Shown: positions 10,851 to 22,385 of the stretch, piece after piece
How the letters are laid out: each line of letters opens with the position of its first letter
Position numbering within the stretch: the stretch's first letter is position 1
Source of the DNA: Intoshia linei
Lineage: Eukaryota > Orthonectida > Rhopaluridae
Assembly: GCA_001642005.1 (NCBI GenBank)
Contig: LWCA01000333.1
Location: forward strand, 1-31,870
DNA length: 31,870 bases
Direction of reading: 5' to 3'
Translations under genes and position numbers: made by a program
Notes under the pieces: model-generated
What the model was told of the DNA's origin: nothing
Databases searched by the model: none
Seen by the model: the letters and a program-made list of their open reading frames with translations, nothing else

Positions 10851-13511
10851 ATGATACTTATGTCACCCAATCATCTAATTTCCTCTACAATTTCTAATAA
10901 AAAAGCAATTGGAACTTTTTCAAATGGTAGAAATCGTAAACCAAAAATTAAACGATTAAGTATGATTAGCGACACTTCAAATGGAACTTTACTCGGTTCT
11001 ACAGTTCTCACTAGGTCTCGAAAAAATAAAGTGAACCATCAGCCAGTAATTCTAAAAAGTAAAATGGAGAAAACAAATATAATCGGAAATAGGATTAACA
11101 AATCAAATACATTTGAGCCAAACAGTGCACAGGTGAGTTCTATAAACAAAGATTCTTCTAAGTCAGAGGTCACATCTGCAGATCCACTGCCTTCCAATCC
11201 TGGACAAATGTATAATTTAAAAGATCCCAAGTATATTAAATCTCAAACGAAAATTAAATTTGCACCTGATTCATTCAGCACCCCTAAAAATAAACGATAT
11301 AATAAAAGAAATATGAAATTTGATAAAAATATTTCTGATGCACTGGTTGATTACCACATTGTCAAAACAAAACTTAAAATTGATAATGAAACTAGTTTTG
11401 AACGCACAAATCAACATTTAACACTATCTCTTCCAAATAATAAACAATTGCCTTTATTTTTTATCTTTCACGATCATGATTATTTAAAATTGGATTCAAT
11501 TCCGAGCAATGCATTTGATGTTAAATCTATTTTTGATAGTGCTCACCTAAAAGCTTTTAGTTGTCGAAAAAGAAAAATGAATTTAAATTCTAATAATGTA
11601 TGTCCCAAAAGAGCTAAACTTGTAATTTCAAAAAAAAATTATCGCATTGCAAATAGAAAATCAAACAATTTTCCAATTACTAATCTGTCGGGTACTTCAT
11701 TCCATAAATTTAATGGATATGATATGGATGACACTGAAATGGAAAATATCGACACATCAAAATCTTCCATGAACAATACTCACATGACAACATCTATTCC
11801 ACCTGTAAACAGATCCAAGAGACGTAAAGAAAAATTAAGGGAATCTGACTTTTTTTACTATGACACCAAAAAGAGTCGAATAGGTAGAAATTCTAATCTT
11901 GTTACACTACCTGACATGAATGGTTTCAATGTTCCAGTGACTTCAAAAAAAAAGATCAGAAAACGGGTTAAAAGCAGTCATGCTAAATCGTGGATAACTG
12001 AATATTATGGGAAAATGAGAACAATTGACAAAAAATCTTTATTTGAAAGTGCTGTTTTGAACAATGAATATGATTTTCAAATGGATTTAATGGATAATTA
12101 TATACCTCTTTACTGCGAAGAAGATTCAGTTAGTAAAGAAGTTGATGAAATAAAGAAAAAGTTAAAATGCAATGTTTCTGATGCAGATCTTTTTGACCCC
12201 AAAAATGAACCAATTTCATGTAAATGTTTATTGGATGCAATATCAAAAGAGGCAATTAGCATTATTACGGAACATAATAGATCAGAAATTTTCCTTTACC
12301 ATAAAATGACTTTACCTTATATGCCCCTTAACATTGTCGATACAAAATCAGTGAAAAATTTGAAACTATATTGTATTGGTTATATTCTTCGAAGGTATTA
12401 TGATTATATGCAACAAATTGAATCACTTCCTTTTTTCTCTACTTTTTTACAAGCATTTTTACTTAAATGTCATATGTCTACTATACATAAAATTTACAAT
12501 ACTTTTTTTGAGGATAGAAACCTAGAAAATAATTACAAGTATTTAGAAAAACAGTGTGTTTGTTATTTATACAATAATAAAATTAGGAAATTATGGAAAA
12601 ATACTGGCACCCTTTTAAATAAAAAGAATGTTGACACCAAAGCTATTATTACTCCAGTAGCTAAATCAAACTCAATGTTAGATATGATTACTAATTTTTA
12701 CGGAGAGGTTTTTAAAAATGATGTGGTACTCGATATAGAATATTCTGAAGCAATAGATAGCGATGTAAACAGCGTATATGCAGAAGCAATTTCTGAATAT
12801 ATAATTAAAAATACACAATTTGTAAATATACCACCCATAAATCAAGGTGACATTGTAGAATATCATAAAGTTTACCTAAAGACTGTTGAACCTCAGTGTG
12901 ACGATGAAAAAGAATTTTCAATTGGTATAAAAACAATCACGGGGACTCTTTGCACAGATGGACAACACTATGTTCGGTTAACGGAGCTTTATCGTTTCTT
13001 TTTAAGGAAATGGAGTTTCGATCAAGTTAAAATGGGTATCATTGATTCTGGTTTTAAAATCAAAAGTTTAAATCAAAAATCACGTAGAAAGTCATCCAAA
13101 CAGTATAGAATTAGAGAGGTTGTTAACGTGTCGGATATAGAATTAATTGTTGATATCATGCAGACTAAATACGCAAAATTGAAAGGATGCAACAGGATTT
13201 ATGAACTTATTACTCTTAAAGCACCCAAATTGAAAATTAACGAAATCCATGAACCGAATATTAATGAGCAACAATTACCACGCCGTAAATTGCGAATTTC
13301 ATCTACCCACCGTCGATCATCTCAAAATAACAAAACATTTCGAAATGGAACTATGAATGGCAATTCTCCCATAGGAAACGGTGTCAATTTCAAGTCAGAT
13401 AATTCTAACGGTAATCGTCGAGGACACAGGAAACGACGTAAAAGTGAAATTTTAGCTGCCCAGCAACTATCTCATGATCAAAGTACCTCACACATTTACA
13501 GAAAACTCTAA
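10851..13511 (+). CDS. Large intronless nuclear-type protein, function unknown
   Basis: A single open frame of 886 codons starts ATGATACTTATG, the first ATG of the frame. Residues 1 to about 370 are polar, basic and rich in N, S and K, with several nuclear-localisation-like clusters (RSKRRKEK, SKKKIRKRVK). Residues about 380-780 look folded, with alternating hydrophobic segments (LYCIGYILRRYYDYM, FFSTFLQAFLLKC). Residues 780-886 are a basic tail (RRGHRKRRKSE). The segment around residues 690-770 (YVRLTELYRFFLRKWSFDQV, then GFKI and later IREVVNVSDIELIV) is faintly like a SKI/DACH-type fold, but the match is too weak to name it. Unlike every other gene here it has no coding intron. It may be a retrocopy-derived or fast-evolving gene. 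I do not recognise the family. Confidence 0.85.
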   Translation: MILMSPNHLISSTISNKKAIGTFSNGRNRKPKIKRLSMISDTSNGTLLGSTVLTRSRKNKVNHQPVILKSKMEKTNIIGNRINKSNTFEPNSAQVSSINKDSSKSEVTSADPLPSNPGQMYNLKDPKYIKSQTKIKFAPDSFSTPKNKRYNKRNMKFDKNISDALVDYHIVKTKLKIDNETSFERTNQHLTLSLPNNKQLPLFFIFHDHDYLKLDSIPSNAFDVKSIFDSAHLKAFSCRKRKMNLNSNNVCPKRAKLVISKKNYRIANRKSNNFPITNLSGTSFHKFNGYDMDDTEMENIDTSKSSMNNTHMTTSIPPVNRSKRRKEKLRESDFFYYDTKKSRIGRNSNLVTLPDMNGFNVPVTSKKKIRKRVKSSHAKSWITEYYGKMRTIDKKSLFESAVLNNEYDFQMDLMDNYIPLYCEEDSVSKEVDEIKKKLKCNVSDADLFDPKNEPISCKCLLDAISKEAISIITEHNRSEIFLYHKMTLPYMPLNIVDTKSVKNLKLYCIGYILRRYYDYMQQIESLPFFSTFLQAFLLKCHMSTIHKIYNTFFEDRNLENNYKYLEKQCVCYLYNNKIRKLWKNTGTLLNKKNVDTKAIITPVAKSNSMLDMITNFYGEVFKNDVVLDIEYSEAIDSDVNSVYAEAISEYIIKNTQFVNIPPINQGDIVEYHKVYLKTVEPQCDDEKEFSIGIKTITGTLCTDGQHYVRLTELYRFFLRKWSFDQVKMGIIDSGFKIKSLNQKSRRKSSKQYRIREVVNVSDIELIVDIMQTKYAKLKGCNRIYELITLKAPKLKINEIHEPNINEQQLPRRKLRISSTHRRSSQNNKTFRNGTMNGNSPIGNGVNFKSDNSNGNRRGHRKRRKSEILAAQQLSHDQSTSHIYRKL

Positions 13512-13687
13512 CAATGGTAAATTTTATTTTTCTATTTATGGTATAATTTTATTTTTAGAAAACCTACCCAAATAACCAATCTAATATACATTTGGCTGGT
13601 ATTCAATCTAATCAATTACCATTAAAAAGTAATCACCGTATCGTAAATATGTAAATATAATTTTAGTGATTCAATTGTATTTTATAT

Positions 13688-13719
13688 AATAAAATTTTAT
13701 ATTTGGTATAAAATTTATT
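13688..13719. terminator. Facing poly(A) signals of two convergent genes
   Basis: AATAAA on the plus strand at 13688-13693 serves the gene ending at 13511. AATAAA on the minus strand (13714-13719) lies 38 nt after the RIM-BP stop. Cleavage 10-30 nt downstream of each would make the two mRNAs overlap by a few tens of bases. Confidence 0.5.
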
Positions 13720-13756
13720 GAATATACATTTGAGTTATTGGGTTTGAACATATGCT

Positions 13757-16700
13757 TCAATTTCTTTTTGACTTAAACTCTAAAGTCATTAAATTAATTC
13801 TGAAATGTTTCATTTTCTTAATAATTACTTTTATGAAATTTGATGGTATCAGGCCACTACTTTTATGATTTACAGATGATCCATAATAAAATCCATCATC
13901 AGAAATGTAGTGAAGTTTAATTATATCATTTTTTTTGAAAGACAATTCAGACTAATAATATAGATAGACAAAATATTTTTACCTCTGGATCAATGTTTGG
14001 AGATAATAATGATGGGTTATAATCGTACAACGCTCTGGCATAACCAAGTTCATTTTCCATTGTTTTTTCAATTAAATTACTTGGTACCAAACCATATTTC
14101 TTTTTTATTTTGGATTTATAGAATCCATCAGCATCTATTTCTCCGAAAACCTATTTTCCAGAATTATAATTATATAGTTTACCGTAATGATTTCATCTTT
14201 GCAGAATGCCAATTCTTCTGAAATATCCTGGTTTGGCGACATTTCTTTTGGGTCATAAGAATATAAAGCTCTGAATGTTGAAGTTTGTTCGGTATAATGA
14301 GTGGTAGGTTCACTGTAAATGTGTTTTTTATCTTTTTTTGAACGTTTTAGTTTCGAATTTACCGTTTCTATCGGAGTAAAATCTAATGATTCGACACGCT
14401 TTTTGACAGTTTTATATGGTTTTGAATAATTTACAGTATCTTGGATAGTATTGACGGGTGTAATGTGGTGATTATTTACATTATTATTTTTACAATCTAG
14501 TAACAATTCATCTATATACTCTGATGTTATATTTGTAGATGTGCGTATAGAATACAATTCATTCTCCGACCATGTTCTGAGAGAGAGTGTAACGGGTTTC
14601 TTAAATTTTGAAATATTCAATTCGTCTGATGTTAGGATGCAGTGGTCTGTTAAAGCTCCAGTGACTCGTGTAATTGATTCTTCGTTGATTTCTACAAGAT
14701 ACCCTAACACCACTGATCCATTAGACATGTTCTCTTCGTCCATTACAATAGGTATCCAATTTATAAATAACGATCCGATATCGGGTCCTTTTGTAATTTG
14801 AACGTTTATTGAAGCATCAGGGGGCTCTAAATGACAATATTAGCAATTTTAAAGAAATATAATTACTGGGTATCAAAGTTTGGAATATGCACTGGCTGGA
14901 TAGAATTCTATCTGATGTGTTTTGCATAACGATTTCCAGAGAATATTCATAGTTTGGCTTTAATTTCAAAAGGTAGAAACTGTAAACTCCGGGAAGTGCG
15001 GTAGTGTAGTGTTTACCATTAAGCATTATATGGTGAGAAGTGTTACTATCTGAAGGTAGCCAAGATACTATGGCAGAGGTATAAGTAATACTCACTATAT
15101 TGACTTGGCTAGGTGATTTGTTCACATCCTTACCGAGTAAAATTGTACATCCTGCTTGTTGACTTTCTCTACCCTCAGTGGTGATGACTGTGATTGAAAT
15201 TCGGTGTTCATTTGAATCAATCTGCGTAACAAGACATTTGAGCCGGTTGTTGGATTGAATGGAGCTGTACAAATGAGAATCCAAGTAAATGTGATAGCAG
15301 CAAATATCATCGAATCCAAGGCTAGTTGGAGACTTCCAGCTAATAAGTATAGATGTTTGTAGTTTTCTTTCTATGGTGAGGCAATAAGGTGGCGCTACAG
15401 ATTCTTCGAATGTACCCTCGGAAAAAGAAAGTGTGCCTATGGAACTAAATTGGTTTGAAGCATTTTTAATTTTTTTTAATTTGTCTCGGGCATCAGGGTT
15501 GTGCAGGGATTTTGTATCGCCTAATTTCGGCAAATTAGCGTAAAAAGCTTCCAATTCCTCTTTGGTGAGTTCACGAATAAACGTGGATGGTAACAATCCC
15601 GTATTTCCATTCAATAATTCCCCAACGTAAAACCCATCGTCTCTAATGCTTCCAAAGACTATGACATACTCCCCACAACAAATTTTTAATTCATCTTTTC
15701 CGTTTTCTTTATTAGGTGACATTGTTTCAGGGTTGTAATCGTATAAGCATACAAAAATACGTGAGTTTATAATCATGTTTTTCAACTTGTTGGTTTCTAA
15801 AACAAAATAAAATATAAAAAAAATTGTTACCTTGATCTTTTAAATTAATATTGTTATCTTCTGTTGAAGCTATATTTCAATTTAGTTCATTATATATTGG
15901 AAAATACTTGATTTGAGTGGAGATTTTAAATGTTTTAAAACATCAAAAACATTATTGGTAAAATCTTCATTTTTGACTTCCTTCTTGAGGTCGTAATCAT
16001 AATTAGAAATTAAAATTTTTTCAAATTCTTTAACGAGTTCATTTTGCTGCAATTGTTGAATCTTGTTTTTTTCTCGTAGCAATAATATTTCATCCTTAAT
16101 CACAATTTAATATTACTTATGCGTCAATAAAACAACTGACTCAAGTTGTGTATCAGTAAAATTTACCTTAAGTGTCTTGAAGGATTCATCATTTTCAGTC
16201 TAAATGGAAATAAAGAGAATAAGCAGATTGAACCTCATTGTTTAAATTTGAACTCTCCATCAATATGGTTTTATCCAACTTGGTCGGTTTTTTTATCTAA
16301 ATACCATTATCCCATTTAAGAATAAATAAAAGTAATTAAAATAGTCAATTATGCATGTGTCGCCATTGCAGTTTAATTCAAAAATCCAATATTTACACAA
16401 ATATATTACTCAAATAAAAACTGCAGTAACGAATTTAGAACATTGCTGATTTGTATCACATTTCGAGGATATGAAATTAAAATTTACACAATAATAATTC
16501 ATTTTATCAAACTGTATTTGATAGTAGTTGCGTAAAGTTATTGATTACTCAGATTTCCTTGAATAAAATAAATATACCCTTACCTTTTTTTCCTTATCTT
16601 GCGTTTGAATAACCGAAGATCTATATCTAATTTCAGTTGACTGAGATGTTGATTTCTATAAATTAGTCAAGATATATCAAAATATTTAGTTACACTTAGT

Positions 16701-17761
16701 TCATTTTCATTGCATTTACCCAAGAATTCCTAAATATAATCAAATTAAGTTTTAACAAAAATTTACAGTTGTATCGTCTATTGTGGATGTTGACCTAGAT
16801 ATTTCAAAGTTTGATTTATCAAATAGTTTAATCTCTGGCTCATGTTTGAAAACGGTGTGTTTTTCGATCCAATTTCTCTAGAAATACAATGACATTTTGA
16901 ATACATACTCATACCAATCTGACATTTTCAATGTTTAACTGTGTAGATTTTTGGTCAAGGCTCGTTATTTTGGTAGATAAATTGGTTAATTTTTCTATCA
17001 ATTTTTTTTCATTGTCATTTTTCTGACGAATCTAAATATAAATCATAATTAAAAAATACTTACTATCATAGTATACAAAAATTAACAAAACTTAAATGAA
17101 TTTATCAAAATTACATAAACAAAGTCATAGTAAAATATTAATTGATTTTTTAATTACAATACTATTGATTTTATCTAAATACGTTTAATATTTTATGTAA
17201 CCTTAAAGTGTCATTTGATTTTTAATATGTTATTTTTGAATTATTAGTTTACCATGTTTTTAGTTTCGTAGTCAATAAGTTGTTCCTTAAAAATATCTGA
17301 AATGTTGTTTTTAAAACTATTATCATCACTTTCTTTTAAAGAAGCTTCGTAAGATTGACGTAAATCGGTAATGTACTTTTCTCTCTCTCCGTCAATTATT
17401 GCCATTGTCTCAACTTGGTTACACAGAGATTCCTTTACGTTATTTACCAAGTTTATATGTTTATTCATTTTCAAAGCACATATATTTTCAGTTTGTATTC
17501 GTTTTCGTTCTTCGTTAACCGCTTGAATTACTGCAGTATTTTTTTCCTTTGTCAACTGAACACATAGATGGTTGATGCTTCTTTCAAATGTACATTTTTG
17601 GCGGAATATTCTCCTTTCGTAATCACTTTTTAACTTACGCTTCAATACATCTAGTTTTAATTTTTCTTGGCGTGATTTCTGAATATCGATACTTTTAAGA
17701 TCTATCTGATGTTGTGTATCGATATCTCTTAGTATTCGGTTATTTTCGCTTTTTAATTTTT
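13757..17761 (-). CDS. RIMBP: RIM-binding protein (RIM-BP), 5' end not found
   Basis: Thirteen exons read in phase from 17253-17761 through 16915-17031, 16767-16877, 16694-16729, 16584-16655, 16234-16296, 16167-16199, 15908-16094, 15831-15869, 14867-15796, 14183-14826 and 13983-14150 to 13757-13951, about 1034 residues. Residues 1-375 are charged and coiled-coil-like. SH3-1 follows (IFVCLYDYNPE, DDGFYVGELL, GLLPSTFIREL), then three FN3 domains (ILISWKSP; AIVSWLPSDSN; LFINWIPIVM), SH3-2 (FRALYSYDPKEMSPN, EIDADGFYK, GLVPSNLIE) and SH3-3 (RALYDYNPSLLSPN, DDGFYYG, GLIPSNFIK). SH3-FN3x3-SH3-SH3 is the RIM-BP arrangement. These scaffolds link RIM and voltage-gated calcium channels at presynaptic active zones. 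The first listed exon has no ATG before its middle, so 5' exons are missing. Three exons are only 33-39 nt. Confidence 0.9.
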
Positions 17762-20401
17762 CTAAAAAATAAATACATATTGGCTACTACATATCGAACA
17801 ATAATTGATATAATGTTGAACAATGTGACATAAAGTCATTACGTATGAATAAATTAAATATGTAATAGTCATGTAGAATTTTATATTTTCAATTTTAAAA
17901 TATTTTAACATAAATTAATAAAAAATGGTGTGTAAAAATTATAATATACACTTCATTTGGGCTTATTTGAATATTTAAAAAATTAACATTATACTAGCTA
18001 TTCCTAATTCAAGAAATGTGATCTCGTGGGATCTGTAAATTTCAGGTACCTGAGAAAAATTAGAAATAAAAATAGGAATTTTTATTATTCGAAATAATTA
18101 ACGACTGAAGTGAATTTTATTCATATTATCATATTCAAAGTTTTGCTTTCTATTTATGGACCACATCGAATTTATTTATCTTGTACCACATTTAAAAAGC
18201 ATAACTATGGGTAGTATCAGCAGGACCATATCATCAGGGTCCTACTTTTCTAGATCTATAGGTGATATTATAATGTATTATATAATATAAATTAATGGTT
18301 TAATTTTTCATTTATATATAGGATATAAAATGTTCATCTCCCCTGGTCCCCTTTTCGTTTTCCACGCCCTGGTTGTAGGTGTCACTTTTTAAGTATATAT
18401 AAATACATAATAAAATAACATAATAATACATGTATAAGTTTTTTAAATTTTTAAGCACTTGTTTAAATTAATAAAAGGAAACTTTTAATCACAAACGTAC
18501 AATGTATTTTAGTGATTTATTTTATAAATGAATTTGATTAAGATGAAATAAGTACAAGGTGTTTTATAAATTATACTAATAAATACGACATACACATTTG
18601 ATGGTAGTAAAATAATTTTTCATAAAATCATTGAAACTCGAAATATTGTTCAAAATTACCGTATTTCGTACAATTTAGATAAAGTTGTAAGAAACTACTG
18701 GGTCAGATTGTATTAAAAACTATTTAATGATAATAAACGTGGGTGTTTGGTTTCTGAAAAATTTTAAACTATAATACTTGACATACTTAACAATTCAATT
18801 TATCGATAAAAAATTAAAAAACCACTAGACTAATTTCCATAACTAATTTATTAATATTTATTTATTTTTTGTAAATAGAAACAACTATCTTAGTATCAAT
18901 ATATAATTAGATCGAAAAATGTCAGTTGATCCAAAATAAGGATTGAAACCGACTCCTAATTTTTTTTCATGAAAAATTTAAAAAATCCATCCTATACTAT
19001 ATAATACGGTTTCCAATGGCTATTATAAAAATTAAAATTAAAATTGCGTGTCATAGAAAATTATTACAAACCCAGAAAATCTGAGCCAGAATACATTTTA
19101 TTCAAATTTTATTTGAAGCGATAAGTGGAAATTTTTAATTCGAGTCGGTCATATCGGTTCGGTTCCAATGCCTCATACAGGATATACCGAATATTACCTT
19201 TTTGTGAAAAAAGTTTAAAATTTTTATCTAACCTTTTTTATTATGCAGAAATTATTATTATTAGACGTTGACTCTACTCAAAATTTTCACTTCAAATACG
19301 AGTCGTATTAATCTTTTTATTATTCTACGACAGTGATTCCATATCGTTTTCACCGTAGCGCCCCAGCGTAGTAAAAATATTCTACAGCCCTTCATATTTT
19401 TTGTTATGCCTTATATTGTGTATGTTATAACTAGGGAAAATTTTAGTCAATAAAATCAATTTTTTAAATGTAAAATACGATAAAATGCGTTTAAAATACA
19501 TTTTAGTCAGTAGTGAACATTATTTAAATATTAATAAAATACACGAAGATGGGTCTCGAGTTACAAGCATGTTTCGATTGGAATTTATCTGCAATCTTAG
19601 TAATCTTCTATTTTGTAAAATAAGTCACTCGAAATATTGAAGGATGTTTTTTGTAGATTCTCACAGAAAAACAAAAAAAACATGTTAATATTAGTAGAAA
19701 TAACATATAGAAAACATTAACTTTTTCGATTCATAAAGTAAATTTTTTAATTTATAAGGTTTATTAAAATATTTATCTAGTTATAGCAAGTTACATTGTA
19801 CGCGTATAAATGTTCTACTGTATTAAAACATAGTAAATTGCTTTTTTGATCAGTAAGGCATAACTTTGTGATATTGAAATTTTTTATGTATGTTAACTGG
19901 AAAAAGATAAATTAGCCAAATTTTTTTTAATGTTAGGACTATTATCATTTTTTTATTTTTCAAAATAATAGGTAATTTGTGTTTTTGGTGTGAATATACC
20001 AATTTTTGAATTTGAAATATATGTTAATTTCTGCGAAGAAAAAAACTGATTTAGTAGCTTTATTTTGCAATTTATAGGACTGTCTGGTTTCTGATACATA
20101 TAATTATATGCATCAGAAATAGTGATGTGGATCGCAAAACTTTTTTATTATTAAAATAGGACATGCCAAAATATTATCCTGTGATATGAATGCTATTACA
20201 AAAAATAAAAAAATATTAGGTCCCAAATTCTGACTCAATAGTTTTTCTAAAATGTTTCAAAATTTTATAGATCAAAAAAACAACACTATTATTTTACTGT
20301 AATATAGAAAATCCTATTAATTGTTTAGTTGAAAAATGTTAAAATGTTTTTAGCAAATATCCCCAAACTTGGATCATGTTGCTGAACTCTTATACATTTA
20401 C
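17762..20401. other. Gene-poor AT-rich stretch
   Basis: I see no exon that I can support here, though missing 5' exons of RIM-BP may be hidden in it. GC-richer scraps at about 18335-18385 (CTCCCCTGGTCCCC, CCACGCCCTGG) and 19355-19395 (CGTAGCGCCCCAGCG) look like old transposon debris. Confidence 0.5.
18948..19149. repeat. Possible small inverted-repeat element
   Basis: ACCGACTC at 18948-18955 is mirrored by GAGTCGGT at 19142-19149, with imperfect continuation into T-rich and A-rich arms, about 200 bp apart. This could be a decayed MITE. No target duplication is evident. Confidence 0.25.
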
Positions 20402-20936
20402 TTATTTATTATTATGTATGTAGTATGCACTAAGTGCTTCTGACTCACCCAAGATGTCATATGACCTTAATGGGAATACAATATCTATAATTATAATTAC
20501 AGTATAGAAAAAAAATTTACTCATATTTCTATTTTTAGATATAACTTCCGATTTTAACCATTCCACTTTATTGCATTGAGAAAGTCTATTTTTTTTAAGG
20601 TTAGAATTGTCTACGTCATCTTTACTAAATGAAGAGCTTCTTCTGTAATTCGTTCGTTTTTGTATATTAATTTTCCTATTATCATATAAAGCATCTGAGC
20701 TATCTAAATTTATGAATGAATTGTAAAATATATTTACTTTGGTATGATTCGATAAAATCACTGCTGGAACTATTTTTGCTGTTTGGGTTTTCTTCAGGTG
20801 TTATGTTCGAAATATCGGCACCAGTGGTATATTGCATTCTCATGTTCGATTCTATTTGACTATTGGGATATAAAAAGGAAGATGAAAGCCTATTGAGCAT
20901 ATGAAGGTCTAATTTCTCCTTTTTATCCTTAGCCAT
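20402..20936 (-). CDS. Small serine/asparagine-rich protein, function unknown
   Basis: Three exons (20738-20936, 20521-20703, 20402-20484) join in phase over introns of 34 and 36 nt to 154 aa starting MAKDKKEKLDLHMLNRL. The middle is polar and basic (NIQKRTNYRRSSSFSKDD) and there is no signal peptide, membrane segment or domain that I recognise. Serines beside arginine (RRSSSF) could be basophilic-kinase sites. The C-terminus, SYDILGESEALSAYYIHNNK, is the least disordered part. Clean splice sites of the local size class support it as a real gene. AATAAA directly abuts the TAA stop (AAT AAA TAA). Confidence 0.6.
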
Positions 20937-22385
20937 TTAAATTAAATAAAATACACACTTGTTTAAATAGAAATAAAAGTTTATACAGCTGGTAGTTTAA
21001 TTTAAATCTACGTAGCGATACATTTTCTAGGCATTTAATTAAATAGGGATAAATAAAACCGCAACTATACTCCAACTTGACTGGTATTGTCTGATTTGAA
21101 ATGTATGCAATTTGAATCGATTTATCGGCGGATATTGACAATAAAATTTATTCACATTAAGAGTGTAATTAATTTGAGAATATTGTAACTTATCAAAATG
21201 ATTCACATAACTGGATAAACAAATGAAACATTATACTTGCAGTTACTCGAGTATACAACAATTAATCAGTATCATTCAACTCGTTTCTGCCTTTTATCTA
21301 TTATTAGTCTTTAGTTATCTGTCTTTAGTGCCAATGTACAATTCATTTGTGTATTTTGGTGATCCGGAATCATTCAACATGCTTCATTTTGTATCAAAGT
21401 AAACAATCAAGTTAACAAGCTAATACAAAATCAATAATCAATCAAACCTATAAACCTAATTAAGATTATCAAAAAGCTAATCAACACATTGAATTAAAGC
21501 GTAAAAGATTATGTCTTAATTCACAAAATGTCAGTTTTTAATTGTTAATTGAGTCCATTTTCTTTTCAATTAGTTAATTCTCAATCAATGAATCCTAATT
21601 TTTTGTATGCAGGCAGTATTTAATGTGACCACCTTTAGTTGCAAATAAATCACTACTCGTATATTTATATCCATTCATATTCATATTCGATAACTGGGTT
21701 AATCTTTCCATTGTTTTTTGAAGTAAATCGCGAATTTGTTCAGTTTGTCTCGTCCAATCATTTTTTCAATAAAACTTTTCGATTGAATTTAAATCAGGAT
21801 ATTGGGAAGGCATTCCAATTTACGTATACTATTTATTTACGTATTTACTTATAGTTATTTACGCTTATACCACGTAAATGTATAAGTTTTTAAATGTACT
21901 CTAAATCAAGGTAGAAAATCCCTCGATAAGATTTTATTAGAATAACAATAATTATTTAATTCTTTTTAAAAATTGAATAAAATTTTAAAATATATCACAC
22001 CCGTATGATCAGGATCTAAGAGTTAATTTAGTTTTTTAAGTTTTATTTTATTTACTTTGAAAAGTTGAATCATACCTAAATAAATGAATAAAAATAATAC
22101 TCTACGATACATAAAGCCCAATTTTTTTAAAAACATTTTTATAATAAAGGACATCCATTATTTTTAAAAGACGATCATTTATAATTTCAGATTTGGTAAA
22201 TGTGGCCATCTAAAACAAGCTTGATGACCTTATCTTTACATGAAATATTACTAATTTAAGGTTTAGTAGACAATTTTGATAATACAATAATATAGTTAAT
22301 GTTTTTAATAAATAATAACATACATGTATATTTAAATTACAATATTAACAAAATTAAGGATTACAAACTTAACGTGAAAATGTTA
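20937..22385. other. Intergenic, holds a Tc1 remnant
   Basis: Between the small unknown gene and the E2F 3' end I see no exon with support. A frame at 20940-21138 (minus) is open for 66 codons but has no ATG and ends just beside the next start, so I left it out. Confidence 0.45.
21616..21819 (-). mobile_element. Tc1/mariner transposase C-terminal remnant
   Basis: The minus strand reads GMPSQYPDLNSIEKFY, then a TGA, then KNDWTRQTEQIRDLLQ and finally ATKGGHIKY. SPDLNPIE and KGGHTKY are the hallmark sequences at the end of the Tc1/mariner catalytic domain, around the last acidic residue. The in-frame stop and missing N-terminal part show it is dead. It represents the complementary half to the copy at 3.2 kb; whether both are the same family cannot be judged because they do not overlap. 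Confidence 0.75.

Noticed and set aside
20940-21138. Minus-strand frame with LSISADKSIQIAY and IPVKLEYSCGF, reminiscent of the C-terminal strands of PCNA/sliding clamps.
   Set aside because: No ATG, no splice-linked upstream exons with clamp sequence, and it ends in the wrong frame next to another gene's start. The resemblance is short enough to be chance.
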